From VXYL01 sp963666465 (lineage in GTDB: Bacteria > Pseudomonadota > Gammaproteobacteria > Pseudomonadales > Azotimanducaceae): a DNA stretch of 64,000 nucleotides. The stretch is from NCBI GenBank assembly GCA_963666465.1, contig OY762824.1, positions 3,720,001 through 3,784,000 of the forward strand. The letters run 5' to 3'. Each line of letters opens with the position of its first letter. The stretch's first letter is position 1. Shown here piece after piece: positions 9,374 to 18,679 of the stretch. The notes under the pieces were generated by a model. That model was not told the DNA's origin and did not search any database. It saw only the letters and a list, made by a program, of their open reading frames with translations. The position numbers and the translations under genes are program-made.

Positions 9374-11172
9374 GTCGGGGCGCGGTTTTCGCCACGTTCT
9401 GCCTTGCCCTCGCCAGTGCGGTTGCCGGCAACGCTGCCTCGGCCAGCGAGGCCGATGCGGGCCTGCTCGGGCAAGACGATGCAGTGATGCGGGCACTGCG
9501 CGACGAGATGGCGCGGTCGATGCAGGCGCTCAGGCTCGAAGGCGCGGAAGGGCCCTACTTCATTGCCTACCGCGCGTTCGATGTCGTCAGCGAGCGTGCC
9601 AACGCCAGCCTCGGCAGCGTCCTGAACCGCAGCACCGGCGCCAGCCGGCAGCTGGCGGTGGAGCTGCGCGTCGGCAGCCACGACTTCGACAACAGCAACT
9701 ACGTTGCCGCGAGTCCTTCCCGCGCGGTGCGGGCGGCGCTGCCGCTAGGCGATGACTACGACGCCCTGCGGCGGCAGCTTTGGCTCGCCACGGACCGCGC
9801 CTACAAGCAGGCCGTGAACGACCTCTCGGGCAAGACCGCCGCATTGCAGAACCGCACACGGGTGGAAGAGGTCGCCGACTTCAGCCGCGAACAGCCGCAC
9901 CAGCACGATGGCCGGAGGCCCGGCGAGCTCGAACCCGGTCGTTCGGAAGAGATGGCGCTCGCTGTATCGGCGGCGTTTCGGGGATTGCCGCAGCTCGGCA
10001 TGTCCGAGGTGCGGGTGAATGCGCAGCAGTCGCGCACCTACTTCGTGGACAGCGAGGGTTCGGCTTTCATCGCCGACCGCCGGGCCGTGCAGGTGGAGGC
10101 GTTGGCGGCCGTGCAGGCGGCGGACGGCGCCGAACTGCAGGACTTCGTGACCGCCTACGGCAATTCGTGGGCCGACATTCCGGACCCGCAAGCGCTCGCC
10201 GCGCGAGCGAAGGCCATGGCCGTCCGCCTCGCCCTGCGCCGCGACGCGCCGTATCTGGACCGCTACACGGGGCCGGTGCTGTTCGAGGGCCAGGCGGCGG
10301 CGGAGCTCGTCAATCAGGTGCTGGCGCCGAGACTGGTGGCGCTGCGGATGCCGCTGGTGGAGAACCCGCGCCTGCGCACCATGATGTCCTCGGTGCTGGG
10401 CAATCCCTTTCTGGACCGGCTGAACGCTCGGGTGCTGCCGCGCTTCCTCGCCGTGGTCAACGATCCCACCGTGGTGCGCGCCGACGAGGGCGACACATCG
10501 CCGCCGTTGGTCGGCACCTATGCCGTGGACGACGACGGGATGCCGGCACGGCGCGTCTCGCTGATCGAGCGGGGCGTGCTCAAGGCGCTGCTGGCGACCC
10601 GCACCCCGGTGTCGGGCATCGCCTCCAGCACGGGCAGCCGGCGCGGCGAGACTCCCTCGCCCGGCAATCTCTTCGTCGAGGCCCGCGGCGGCTTCGGCGA
10701 GGACGAACTGCGCGAGGAACTCATGCTGCTTGCTGCCGAGAGGGAGCTCGACCATGCGCTGGTGGTGCGGCGCATCGGCAGTTCGGCGGCGCGCCTGGCC
10801 TCCGCCGCCATGCAGCCTGGCTCGATGCCGGGGATGCCCGGCGGAGGCTCCAGCGTGCAGCCCCTGCTTGCTGCCTACCGCGTGTTCCCAGACGGGCGCG
10901 AGGAGCCGATTCGCGCCGCCGTCCTGTCGGGGATGACCGAGGCCACCTTCCGCGACATCGTTGCCGCCTCGGAATCCACCACCCGGCACGACCTGGTGTT
11001 CTTCCCGCTGCCAGCCTTGGCGGCGCTGCCGGGCATGAGCGGCGTCGTCGGCACCCCCACCACCTACTCAATGGTCGTGCCTTCGCTGCTGTTCGAGGAC
11101 ATCACCGTCAAGCGACCGGCCGGAGACCTGCCCCAGGCGCCCTTGATACCGCATCCACTGGAGAGCCTCTGA
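9370..11172 (+). CDS. Exported TldE/PmbA-like partner, catalytic motif lost
   Basis: Protein of 600 residues with a signal peptide (FCLALASAVAGNAAS...) and the overall TldD/PmbA architecture. At the place where its neighbour has HEILGHRLEGH it reads ELVNQVLAPRL, so the zinc ligands are gone. In cytoplasmic TldD/TldE the TldE partner likewise lacks the HExxxH site and contributes to the shared chamber. The 4-base overlap with the upstream gene supports a fixed pairing. Later sections (DEGDTSPPLVGTYAVDDDG, LIERGVLKALL) are typical of the family. Confidence 0.75.
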   Translation: MSRGAVFATFCLALASAVAGNAASASEADAGLLGQDDAVMRALRDEMARSMQALRLEGAEGPYFIAYRAFDVVSERANASLGSVLNRSTGASRQLAVELRVGSHDFDNSNYVAASPSRAVRAALPLGDDYDALRRQLWLATDRAYKQAVNDLSGKTAALQNRTRVEEVADFSREQPHQHDGRRPGELEPGRSEEMALAVSAAFRGLPQLGMSEVRVNAQQSRTYFVDSEGSAFIADRRAVQVEALAAVQAADGAELQDFVTAYGNSWADIPDPQALAARAKAMAVRLALRRDAPYLDRYTGPVLFEGQAAAELVNQVLAPRLVALRMPLVENPRLRTMMSSVLGNPFLDRLNARVLPRFLAVVNDPTVVRADEGDTSPPLVGTYAVDDDGMPARRVSLIERGVLKALLATRTPVSGIASSTGSRRGETPSPGNLFVEARGGFGEDELREELMLLAAERELDHALVVRRIGSSAARLASAAMQPGSMPGMPGGGSSVQPLLAAYRVFPDGREEPIRAAVLSGMTEATFRDIVAASESTTRHDLVFFPLPALAALPGMSGVVGTPTTYSMVVPSLLFEDITVKRPAGDLPQAPLIPHPLESL

Positions 11173-11257
11173 TCGGTCGATGCACCTCAAGGAGGGTGGG
11201 CGTCTGCCCTCCCTGGCGCAGATGGGCGCCAAGCGCCGAGAGGGGTGCAGCGTGGCG

Positions 11258-11983
11258 TCACTGGGGAGCGTCCGGCAGGATGACCGGCACTTCGTCCTGG
11301 AGCGCCATCTCTTCGGTGCTGATCCGTGCGCGCAGGGCCCTTGCCGCGACACCCAGCGACAATGCTCGCCGCAAAGCGGCAGCGTAGGCCGAGTCGATCT
11401 CCTCGGCGGGACGGACCGATCGGATTCCCGTGTGCAGGACGCAAAACACCAGCATGGCCCGCTCTCCGGCTGCCGCCAGCGCCGCGAGCGCGTTCGCGTG
11501 ACGGGTGGCGCGCTCGCTGACCGCATCCGGAAAGGCGCCGTCGCCGCCGGCGAGCTTCAGGGTCACGGACTTCACCTCGACGTAGAGGTCACGCCCGCCG
11601 TCGCCTCCACCCATCACGAAATCCAAGCGATCGCGTGCGCCTGGAAGTCGCACCTCGCGCTGGAACGACGAACAGTCCGAGAATCCGGGCAACGTCCCCG
11701 ACGCCAGCCCCTCAGCGAAGAGACGGTTGGCGCGCTGCGTGTTGACGCAGATCAAGTCCCCCTCGTCGGTGCCCACCAGTTCCAGCGTGTGGGGATACTT
11801 GCGGCGGGGGTTGTCGGAGGTGGAGTACCAAATGCGGCTGCCGGGCTCGGCACAGCCCGTCATTGCCCCCGTGTTGGCGCAGTGGATGGTGCGCAAGGTG
11901 CCCGTCCGATCGGCAATGTCGGCCAGAAAGCGCTTGTAGCGGCGGATCAGGATGCCGGCTTCAAGGGGCGGGTCATAGCGCAA
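11258..11983 (-). CDS. sfsA: SfsA family protein (sugar fermentation stimulation)
   Basis: SfsA homologue of about 241 residues (E. coli 234). It contains the family signatures CANTGAMTGC, SDNPRRKYPHTLEL and DLYVEVKSVTL; the last, with the acidic residue in DFVMG, resembles a PD-(D/E)xK nuclease core. In E. coli the protein binds DNA and affects maltose metabolism; the biochemical role is unsettled. The start proposed is TTG at 11983 (product reading M-RYDPPLEAGILIRRYKRF), which matches the family N-terminus. The frame remains open upstream only because it runs into a repeat element. Confidence 0.9.
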   Translation of the reverse strand: MRYDPPLEAGILIRRYKRFLADIADRTGTLRTIHCANTGAMTGCAEPGSRIWYSTSDNPRRKYPHTLELVGTDEGDLICVNTQRANRLFAEGLASGTLPGFSDCSSFQREVRLPGARDRLDFVMGGGDGGRDLYVEVKSVTLKLAGGDGAFPDAVSERATRHANALAALAAAGERAMLVFCVLHTGIRSVRPAEEIDSAYAAALRRALSLGVAARALRARISTEEMALQDEVPVILPDAPQ

Positions 11984-12061
11984 ATTGGCGTCTCGTCGGC
12001 ATGGCGATGGCCAGATGTGGAGCGAGCGTGGCGCGTGTTTTTCGACGCTCCCGACAGTGTA

Positions 12062-12442
12062 GTGTCTCACTTTGAATTTGCCTGGCAGCCTGTCGGACTT
12101 CGGACGGCGCAAGCTGGCCGAATGCCGACAGGCTGCCAGGACGGCCTGGGCTGGGGCAGGAAGCGTTGCCGAAAAGGCAACGGTTCTTGTGGCGCTGACG
12201 TGGCGCATGGCCGTTCGCAACCGGCGACTGCGTCGATTTTGCCTGCCGGGACCACTCTTCTCATAGGGAGCATAGGGAGCATAGGGAGATAGGGCGTCGC
12301 GCCGTCAGGCGCGTCCTCCCTGCACATGCATCGATGTGCCCTGCGCGCCTGACGGCGCGGCGCGCCTGACGGCGCGATGGAGGGCGGGACGCCCTCCCCC
12401 CGGGGGACGGCGCCAGACACTGCGCAGGCCAAAGTGAGACAC
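12062..12442. repeat. Family B miniature element, interrupted by a family A copy
   Basis: Left end GTGTCTCACTTTG (12062) and right end CAAAGTGAGACAC (to 12442) are exact inverted repeats of 13 bases. TA precedes the left end; TG follows the right end. Family A is inserted after AATTTGCCT; compared with the uninterrupted copy at 56956, sequence resumes with TGACGTGGCGCATGG. The interior has GC-rich palindromes (GGAGGGCGGGACGCCCTCC type). There is no credible gene inside. Confidence 0.85.
12086..12194 (+). repeat. Family A miniature element nested in family B
   Basis: Starts CAGCCTGTCGGACTT, the end sequence of the IS1182-type element at 18680. CTGG lies on the left and CTGA on the right. An internal pair GGCAGCCTGTCGG / CCGACAGGCTGCC (12084-12096 and 12125-12137) forms a perfect 13-bp stem; the right part holds the GNRA-type hairpin shared by the family. 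Confidence 0.85.
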
Positions 12443-12458
12443 TGCCGGTCGGTGGGTA

Positions 12459-12482
12459 GTGTCTCACTTTGAATTTGCCTCC
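12459..12482 (+). repeat. Orphan left end of a family B element
   Basis: A second left end (TA, then GTGTCTCACTTTG and AATTTGCCT) follows the complete family B copy by 16 bases and then stops matching. It sits about 120 bases upstream of dksA and is probably a deletion remnant. Confidence 0.6.
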
Positions 12483-12600
12483 CGACCTCCCGACATTGGC
12501 GGTTGGCGAGCAACACCGGTTTTGGTAGTTTACGCGCCTTTTTTCGTGAACCCGAACGCCAAGGGGCGAACATCAGCGGCGCGAAAGGGACGCAATCGAC

Positions 12601-13869
12601 ATGGCCGCAAAGAAACCTGGGACCGCTCGCAAGACAACCGGCACAGCCGGCAGCCGCACGTCCGCCAAGACGGCGAGCAAGCGCGTGAGGAAGGCCGAAA
12701 CGGCAACCACCCGCGCCGTGTCGAAGCGAAAGACACCCGCCCGTTCCACCTCTCCCTCCGCTTCGCGCAAGACAACGACCCGCAAGGCCCCGGCCGCTGC
12801 GGTCAAGACCAAGACCGTCGAGGCACGCAGCAAGAAGGCGGCAGCCACCAAGGCTCCCGCCAAGGCCGCTGCCACCAGGGCGCGGATGGCAGCGTCCGGC
12901 AAGACCGCTGCGGCCAAGTCCACGTCCGCACGCAAGACCGCCGCCAAGGAAGCCACGGCAACCAGGGCGGCGGCGACGAAGAACGCCGGCACCGCCAGGA
13001 CGGGCGGCAAGAAGGCCGCTGCGGCGCGCAAGTCCGCCACCACCAAGTCGGCAGCCGTCAAGAAGGCTCCCGCCAAGGCGAAGGCCACCGCCGCGAAGAA
13101 GGCTGCCAGCAAGGAGGCCCCGGCGAAGAAGGCCGCGGCCAAGCAAGCGACGGCGACGAAGAAAGTCGCGAAAGCCAAGGCCGCCACCAAGACTGCGCCA
13201 GCGAAGGCGACGGCCAGGAAAGCTCCCGCCAGGAAGGCGGCCCCTGCCAAGGCCCAGCGCACCACGGCCAAGGCAAAAGCGCCGGCCAAGACCGCCACCA
13301 AGGCCGCGGCGAAGACGCGCAAGTCCGCACGCACCACGGCCAAGACCAGGACGCCGCGTCGCCCGCACAAGCGCCGGATCAGCAGGCTGCCGATGGTGCC
13401 AGCGCCTCGCGATCTGCGCGGCGGCGTGCCAATGCCCACTTCCAAGACCGACAGCTCGGCCTTCCGCGACTTCACGCCATACGATCCGGGCCCCGGCGAG
13501 GCCTACATGAACGCGGACCAGCTCGACCACTTTCTGAAGATCCTTCAGGACTGGCGCACCAACCTCATGGAAGAGGTGGACCGCACCGTCAACCACTTGC
13601 AGGATGAGGCGTCCAACTTCCCGGACCCGTTGGACCGAGCGGTGCAGGAGGAGGAGTTCGGCATCGAGCTTCGCACCCGCGACCGCGAGCGCCGCCTCAT
13701 CAAGAAGATCAACGAGACCATCGACCGAATCGACCAGGACGACTACGGCTATTGCGACACCTGCGGTGTCGAGATCGGCCTGCGCCGCCTCGAAGCGAGG
13801 CCAACCGCCACCCAATGCGTGGACTGCAAGTCCCTGGACGAACTGCGCGAACGACAGTTGCGCGGCTAA
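12601..13869 (+). CDS. dksA: DksA transcription factor with long histone-H1-like N-terminal extension
   Basis: 422 residues. The last ~145 (from about 278) are a canonical DksA, which binds the RNA polymerase secondary channel and works with ppGpp. It has the coiled-coil tip FPDPLDRAVQEEEF with the D-x2-D-x-A residues needed for activity, and a zinc site C385-x2-C388...C406-x2-C409. Residues 1-277 are almost entirely Lys, Ala, Thr and Arg (KKAAATKAPAKAAATRAR and similar), like bacterial histone-H1-type tails, and should be disordered and DNA-binding. An in-frame ATG at 13432 would give plain DksA of 145 residues, so two forms are possible. gluQ follows, as in many gammaproteobacteria. Confidence 0.9.
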   Translation: MAAKKPGTARKTTGTAGSRTSAKTASKRVRKAETATTRAVSKRKTPARSTSPSASRKTTTRKAPAAAVKTKTVEARSKKAAATKAPAKAAATRARMAASGKTAAAKSTSARKTAAKEATATRAAATKNAGTARTGGKKAAAARKSATTKSAAVKKAPAKAKATAAKKAASKEAPAKKAAAKQATATKKVAKAKAATKTAPAKATARKAPARKAAPAKAQRTTAKAKAPAKTATKAAAKTRKSARTTAKTRTPRRPHKRRISRLPMVPAPRDLRGGVPMPTSKTDSSAFRDFTPYDPGPGEAYMNADQLDHFLKILQDWRTNLMEEVDRTVNHLQDEASNFPDPLDRAVQEEEFGIELRTRDRERRLIKKINETIDRIDQDDYGYCDTCGVEIGLRRLEARPTATQCVDCKSLDELRERQLRG

Positions 13870-13979
13870 GGGAACCTCCGATCAAGTCCGAACCGCCCGG
13901 TCAAGCCGCGCCGCCTCTCCATCGCGCGCGAAAGACACGCAAGCCAAGAGACCGGAGCGATCGTTTCCGGCCGGCAGCG

Positions 13980-14852
13980 ATGCCTGCACCGGGCTACATC
14001 GGACGATTCGCGCCCACGCCTTCCGGCCCGTTGCATTTCGGTTCGCTGCTGACAGCCCTCGCATCCTGGCTTGACGCTCGAGCCGCCGGCGGCCAATGGC
14101 GGCTTCGCATCGACGACCTGGACACGCCACGCATCGATCCGGGTGCGGAAGCGGAGATCCTGCGCGCCCTGGAGACGCTCAACCTGCACTGGGACGGCGC
14201 GTTGGTGCGCCAGAGCGACCACCGGGAACGCTATCGAGCCGCTCTCGATCGATTGCGGCCCCTGTGCTTTGCCTGTCGCTGCTCGCGCCGAGTCCTTGCC
14301 GGCGCCAGCGTCTATCCCGGCACCTGTCGCTGCCTCGACCTGGCGCAGGGCGAACACACCAGCGTCCGCATCCGGGTAAACGACGCCCGAGTCGAGTTCG
14401 AGGACCGAGTTCAAGGCCGCTGCCACGAGCAACTCGCGGACGAATCCGGCGATTTCATCATCTGGCGACGCGACGACATGGCGGCCTACCCGCTGGCCGT
14501 GGTCGTGGACGACGACACGATGGGCATCACCCACGTCCTGCGTGGCGCCGACCTGTTGTCCAACACGCCGCGCCAGCTCTACCTGGCGGACGCCCTGGGA
14601 TTGCGCCGCCCGGCGCACGCCCACATACCCGTGCTCGTCGAGGCAAAAGGCGCCAAGCTCTCAAAGCACACCGGCGCCACCGCCGTGGACAGCCGCTTCC
14701 CCCGACACAACATCGCAAACGCCCTCACCCTCCTGGGCTTCGATCCCCCACCCGCAAGCACCCTCGAACTCCTGACCTGGGCCACCGCCAACTGGAACAT
14801 CCGCAAGTTGCCGACAGGAGAATCCCTCAGCGGCTACGTCGCCCTGGGATGA
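13980..14852 (+). CDS. gluQ: Glutamyl-Q tRNA(Asp) synthetase
   Basis: Attaches glutamate to queuosine at the wobble position of tRNA(Asp). It is a 290-residue truncated GluRS: the class I signature is PTPSGPLHFGS near the N-terminus and KLSKH stands for KMSKS near residue 220; a cysteine cluster (CFACRC ... YPGTC) forms the zinc site, and the anticodon-binding domain is absent, as expected. The start at ATG 13980 gives MPAPGYIGRFAPTPSG. It lies 110 bases after dksA, the usual neighbour, and overlaps the convergent rsmD end by 19 bases. Confidence 0.95.
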   Translation: MPAPGYIGRFAPTPSGPLHFGSLLTALASWLDARAAGGQWRLRIDDLDTPRIDPGAEAEILRALETLNLHWDGALVRQSDHRERYRAALDRLRPLCFACRCSRRVLAGASVYPGTCRCLDLAQGEHTSVRIRVNDARVEFEDRVQGRCHEQLADESGDFIIWRRDDMAAYPLAVVVDDDTMGITHVLRGADLLSNTPRQLYLADALGLRRPAHAHIPVLVEAKGAKLSKHTGATAVDSRFPRHNIANALTLLGFDPPPASTLELLTWATANWNIRKLPTGESLSGYVALG

Positions 14853-15427
14853 CCTGCTTTGCCCAATGGCGTCAGCAGGCCGTAATGCACGTTGCCGGCG
14901 CGGGATGACTTGAACGTGTCGTAGCCAGGGAACGAGAGTTCGGCATGGGTCTCGACATAGACGAAGCCATTTCCTGCGAGCGCGGCGTCGAGTCGCCCCA
15001 ACGCGAAGCCGAGCAACGGCGAGTCGAACGGCGGGTCCAGAAAGATCACGTCCCAGCGTGTGGCGTCCGGCGCGTTCCGTTCGGCATGGAGCTGCGGTTG
15101 GCGCAGGAATGTGCGCGCGTCCACATGCGCGATGCTGGCGTCGGCATCCAGCAGCCGTCGGTGTTGGCGCAGCAACCGCACCGCTGCGCCGTCACGTTCC
15201 ACGAAAGTGGCGTGGGCAGCGCCGCGCGAGAGCGCCTCGAACCCCAGCGCGCCGGTGCCGGCGAACAGATCCAGCACTCGCGCACCCGCAATGTGCGGCG
15301 CGAGCCAGTTGAACAGGGTCTCGCGGGCCCGATCCGGGGTGGGGCGCAAGCCTCGGCCGGGGGCCACGGCGAGCTTCCGCCCCCGCCATCTACCGCCGAT
15401 AATGCGAATGCGGTTGGCGCTGGCCAT
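14834..15427 (-). CDS. rsmD: 16S rRNA (guanine-966-N2)-methyltransferase RsmD
   Basis: Methylates G966 of 16S rRNA in the small ribosomal subunit. 197 residues; RIIGGRWRGRKL at the start, SAM-binding motif LDLFAGTGALGFEALSRG around residues 50-67, and catalytic DPPF near 135. ATG 15427 is chosen since upstream sequence is repeat family C. It is divergent from ftsY, preserving the usual rsmD/ftsYEX neighbourhood, and overlaps gluQ tail to tail. Confidence 0.95.
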   Translation of the reverse strand: MASANRIRIIGGRWRGRKLAVAPGRGLRPTPDRARETLFNWLAPHIAGARVLDLFAGTGALGFEALSRGAAHATFVERDGAAVRLLRQHRRLLDADASIAHVDARTFLRQPQLHAERNAPDATRWDVIFLDPPFDSPLLGFALGRLDAALAGNGFVYVETHAELSFPGYDTFKSSRAGNVHYGLLTPLGKAGHPRAT

Positions 15428-15432
15428 CAGCG

Positions 15433-15530
15433 GCCGACCCGAGGGCGCGAGCGAATGCGAGCCCGAAGGCCAGCAGTTGCGCAGCAACTGCCGACGCGCC
15501 CGTCAGGGCGCGCCGTCATTGGCTCCTAGC
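15433..15530 (+). repeat. Family C element, partial
   Basis: Shares with the copy inside ftsX the blocks GGGCGCGAGCGAA, GCGAGCCCGAAGGCC, CAGTTGCGCAGCAACTG and GACGCGCCCGTCAGGGCG. It lies immediately upstream of rsmD and ends with GGCTCCTAG. Confidence 0.7.
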
Positions 15531-15591
15531 AGGCCCGCGACGATCATCGAGCAACCCACAATGCACGCCTACTCACGCAGACTAGCACTAG

Positions 15592-15692
15592 CAGCCTGTC
15601 GGACTTCGCCGTCTCGGTGAAGTTCGACAGGGTGACAGGACGGCTTGCGCTGGGGCAAGAAGCGTTGCCGAAAGGCAACAGTTCTTGTGGCG
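15592..15692 (+). repeat. Family A miniature element with CTAG target duplication
   Basis: Cleanest family A copy. 101 bp starting CAGCCTGTCGGACTT and ending with the hairpin and TTGTGGCG; CTAG is present on both sides (15588-15591 and 15693-15696). It sits 31 bases upstream of ftsY, so it may affect ftsY expression. Confidence 0.88.
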
Positions 15693-15723
15693 CTAGCGCA
15701 AATGAGCGCAAACTAGAGAACTC

Positions 15724-16791
<1,068 letters not shown>

Positions 16792-16806
16792 CCGCCGGGG
16801 ATTCTC

Positions 16807-17499
16807 TTGGGAAGCATCGAGTTCGAGCACGTCTCGAGGCGCTTCGACAACGGCGCCGAAGGACTGCACAACGTGTCCGTGTCCTTTCCCGAAGGCTCGA
16901 TGACGTTCATCACCGGACATTCCGGCGCCGGCAAGAGCACCTTCCTCAAGTTGCTGCTTGCCATCGATGCGCCGACGCGAGGCCGGATTCTCGTGGGCGG
17001 CGTCGATGTCGCCAGGCTTCCGCGCCGCCGCTTGCCGCTCTATCGGCAGCAGTTGGGCGCGGTGTTCCAGAACCACCTTCTCCTCGCCCGACGCAGCGTG
17101 TTCGAGAACGTGGCACTGCCCTTGCGCGTGGTGGGGATACGCGACCGCGACATCGCCCGACGGGTGCGGGCAGCGCTGTCGAGCGTCGATCTTCTCGACA
17201 AGGTGAACCTGCCGCCGCGCTACCTTTCGGTGGGCGAGCAGCAGCGGGTGGGCATCGCCCGCGCGGTGGTGAATCGTCCCCGGGTGCTGCTTGCCGACGA
17301 GCCCACCGGCAATGTTGACTCGAACCTGTCGCGCAGCATCATGAGGCTGTTCCGGCAATTCCATCAGACCGGCACCACTGTGCTGGTCGCCACCCACGAC
17401 CGAGCGATGATCGAGGACTTTGGCGGCCGTGTCGTGGAATTGGACCACGGTGCCTTGATCCGCGACAACGGCGCATCCCAAGGCCAGTCCCATGCGTGA
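16807..17499 (+). CDS. ftsE: Cell division ABC transporter ATPase FtsE
   Basis: Cytoplasmic ATPase that with FtsX activates septal peptidoglycan hydrolases. 230 residues with GHSGAGKSTFLK (Walker A), Q-loop FQNHLLL, signature LSVGEQQRVGIARA and Walker B VLLADEPTGNVD. The start is TTG at 16807 (MGSIEFEHVSRRF), preceded by a GGGG stretch; no better start exists. It overlaps ftsX by 8 bases. Confidence 0.95.
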   Translation: MGSIEFEHVSRRFDNGAEGLHNVSVSFPEGSMTFITGHSGAGKSTFLKLLLAIDAPTRGRILVGGVDVARLPRRRLPLYRQQLGAVFQNHLLLARRSVFENVALPLRVVGIRDRDIARRVRAALSSVDLLDKVNLPPRYLSVGEQQRVGIARAVVNRPRVLLADEPTGNVDSNLSRSIMRLFRQFHQTGTTVLVATHDRAMIEDFGGRVVELDHGALIRDNGASQGQSHA

Positions 17500-18679
17500 A
17501 GGTTCCCGCACCGAGGCCAGTCCGCCGGAGCAAGAGCTAGGAGCCTGCGCCGTAGAACGGCGCCGGCTCCTAGCCGAAGGCGCGAGCGAAAGCGAGCCCG
17601 AAGGCCAAGCAGTTCGCGAAGCGAACTGCCGACGCGCCCGCAAGGGCGCGCTAGCCGCCGGCAACGAGTCGCTCCAGGCAAGCGCGTCCGTTTCGGAAGG
17701 CGAAGGGGTGCAGGCGGCAACGCGTCGGGAGGCTGCAATGCCCTGGGAGTCCGCGCGACGGCCCTTGGGGACGTTCTTCCGCGATCACGTCCGCGAAGCC
17801 CGGGAAAGCCTGGCGTTCGTGGCCGGCTCCGCCGGCACGACGCTGCTCGTGTGGTTGCTCATGGGCATCGCCCTGGGCCTGCCCGCCGGGCTCTACATAT
17901 TGCAGGCCAACCTTGCCGGGGTGGCGGACGACTGGCGCGGCTCCGCCGGCATCTCGGTGTATTTCCAGCCCGGCGTGGCAGCTGCCGTGCCGCAGGCATT
18001 GTCGGAGCGCCTGCGCGGGGAAGCGGGGGTGGCGGGTGTGCGCCTGATCACATCGGACGAAGCGCTTGCCGAGTTTCGCGGCTATGGCGACATCGCCGGG
18101 GCGGTGGAACTGCTCGGCGGCAATCCCTTGCCCGCCACCTTGCGTGTCTCCTTCGCGGCGCCGGTGTCGGCAGGGGCAGCGGAGACACTGAGCAAAAGGC
18201 TGCGGCAGGAGGAGGGCGTGGACGACGTGGTCCTTGAGCAGACCTGGCTCGAGCGCGTGGCCTCGCTGTCTGCCCTGGTGGAGCGGCTTGGATGGGTGGT
18301 GGCCCTGGTTCTCGGCGTGGGCGCCGTGTTGGTGACCTCCTCCTCGGTTCGGGTGGCGCTGGAGTCCCGGCTCGACGAATTGCGCGTGCTGAAGCTGGTG
18401 GGCGGCACCGACCCCTTCATGCGTCGCGCCTTCCTGTACCTCGGCTGCCTCTACGGCCTCGGCGGGGCGATCTTCGCGGCGATGATCGTCTCGCTGACGC
18501 TCGTCACGGTGGAGCAGCCGTTGGCACAACTGCTCTCCACCTACGGCGGCGACCTTGAATTGCGCGGCTTCGACACCACTTTCGTCCTGGTGCTCCTGGG
18601 CGTGGGGGCATTGCTCGGGGTGATCGGCTCGGTCGTGGCCTGCCGGCAAAGACTCCGGAACCTCGACATCCTCGCCTAG
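17492..18679 (+). CDS. ftsX: Cell division protein FtsX with in-frame repeat insertion
   Basis: Four-helix membrane partner of FtsE. 395 residues: membrane segments around 110-135 and three more in the last 150 residues, with a periplasmic domain between. From ATG 17492 (8-base overlap with ftsE) residues 16-53 are encoded by a family C repeat flanked by CTAG, exactly 114 bp including one flank, so the frame is kept and no stop arises. An alternative start at ATG 17738 has an excellent ribosome site (GGGAGG, 5 bases) and would leave the repeat outside the protein with 34 residues before the first helix. The TAG stop lies in a CTAG that is one flank of the following insertion sequence. Confidence 0.88.
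   Translation: MREGSRTEASPPEQELGACAVERRRLLAEGASESEPEGQAVREANCRRARKGALAAGNESLQASASVSEGEGVQAATRREAAMPWESARRPLGTFFRDHVREARESLAFVAGSAGTTLLVWLLMGIALGLPAGLYILQANLAGVADDWRGSAGISVYFQPGVAAAVPQALSERLRGEAGVAGVRLITSDEALAEFRGYGDIAGAVELLGGNPLPATLRVSFAAPVSAGAAETLSKRLRQEEGVDDVVLEQTWLERVASLSALVERLGWVVALVLGVGAVLVTSSSVRVALESRLDELRVLKLVGGTDPFMRRAFLYLGCLYGLGGAIFAAMIVSLTLVTVEQPLAQLLSTYGGDLELRGFDTTFVLVLLGVGALLGVIGSVVACRQRLRNLDILA
17541..17650 (+). repeat. Family C multi-hairpin element within ftsX
   Basis: 110 bp between CTAG (17537-17540) and CTAG (17651-17654). It contains successive hairpins: AGGAGCC...GGCTCCT, GCAGTTCGC/GCGAACTGC with a short GAA loop, and GCGCCC-GCAA-GGGCGC with a GNRA tetraloop. Related pieces occur at 15433, 33893, 53640 and 55348. 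Confidence 0.85.

Noticed and set aside
11984..12220. N-terminal extension of SfsA
   Set aside because: The extension would lie partly in a mobile repeat and has no match to the family; TTG 11983 gives the normal protein.
15428..15487. 20-residue N-terminal extension of RsmD
   Set aside because: Encoded by family C repeat; ATG 15427 gives the usual start.
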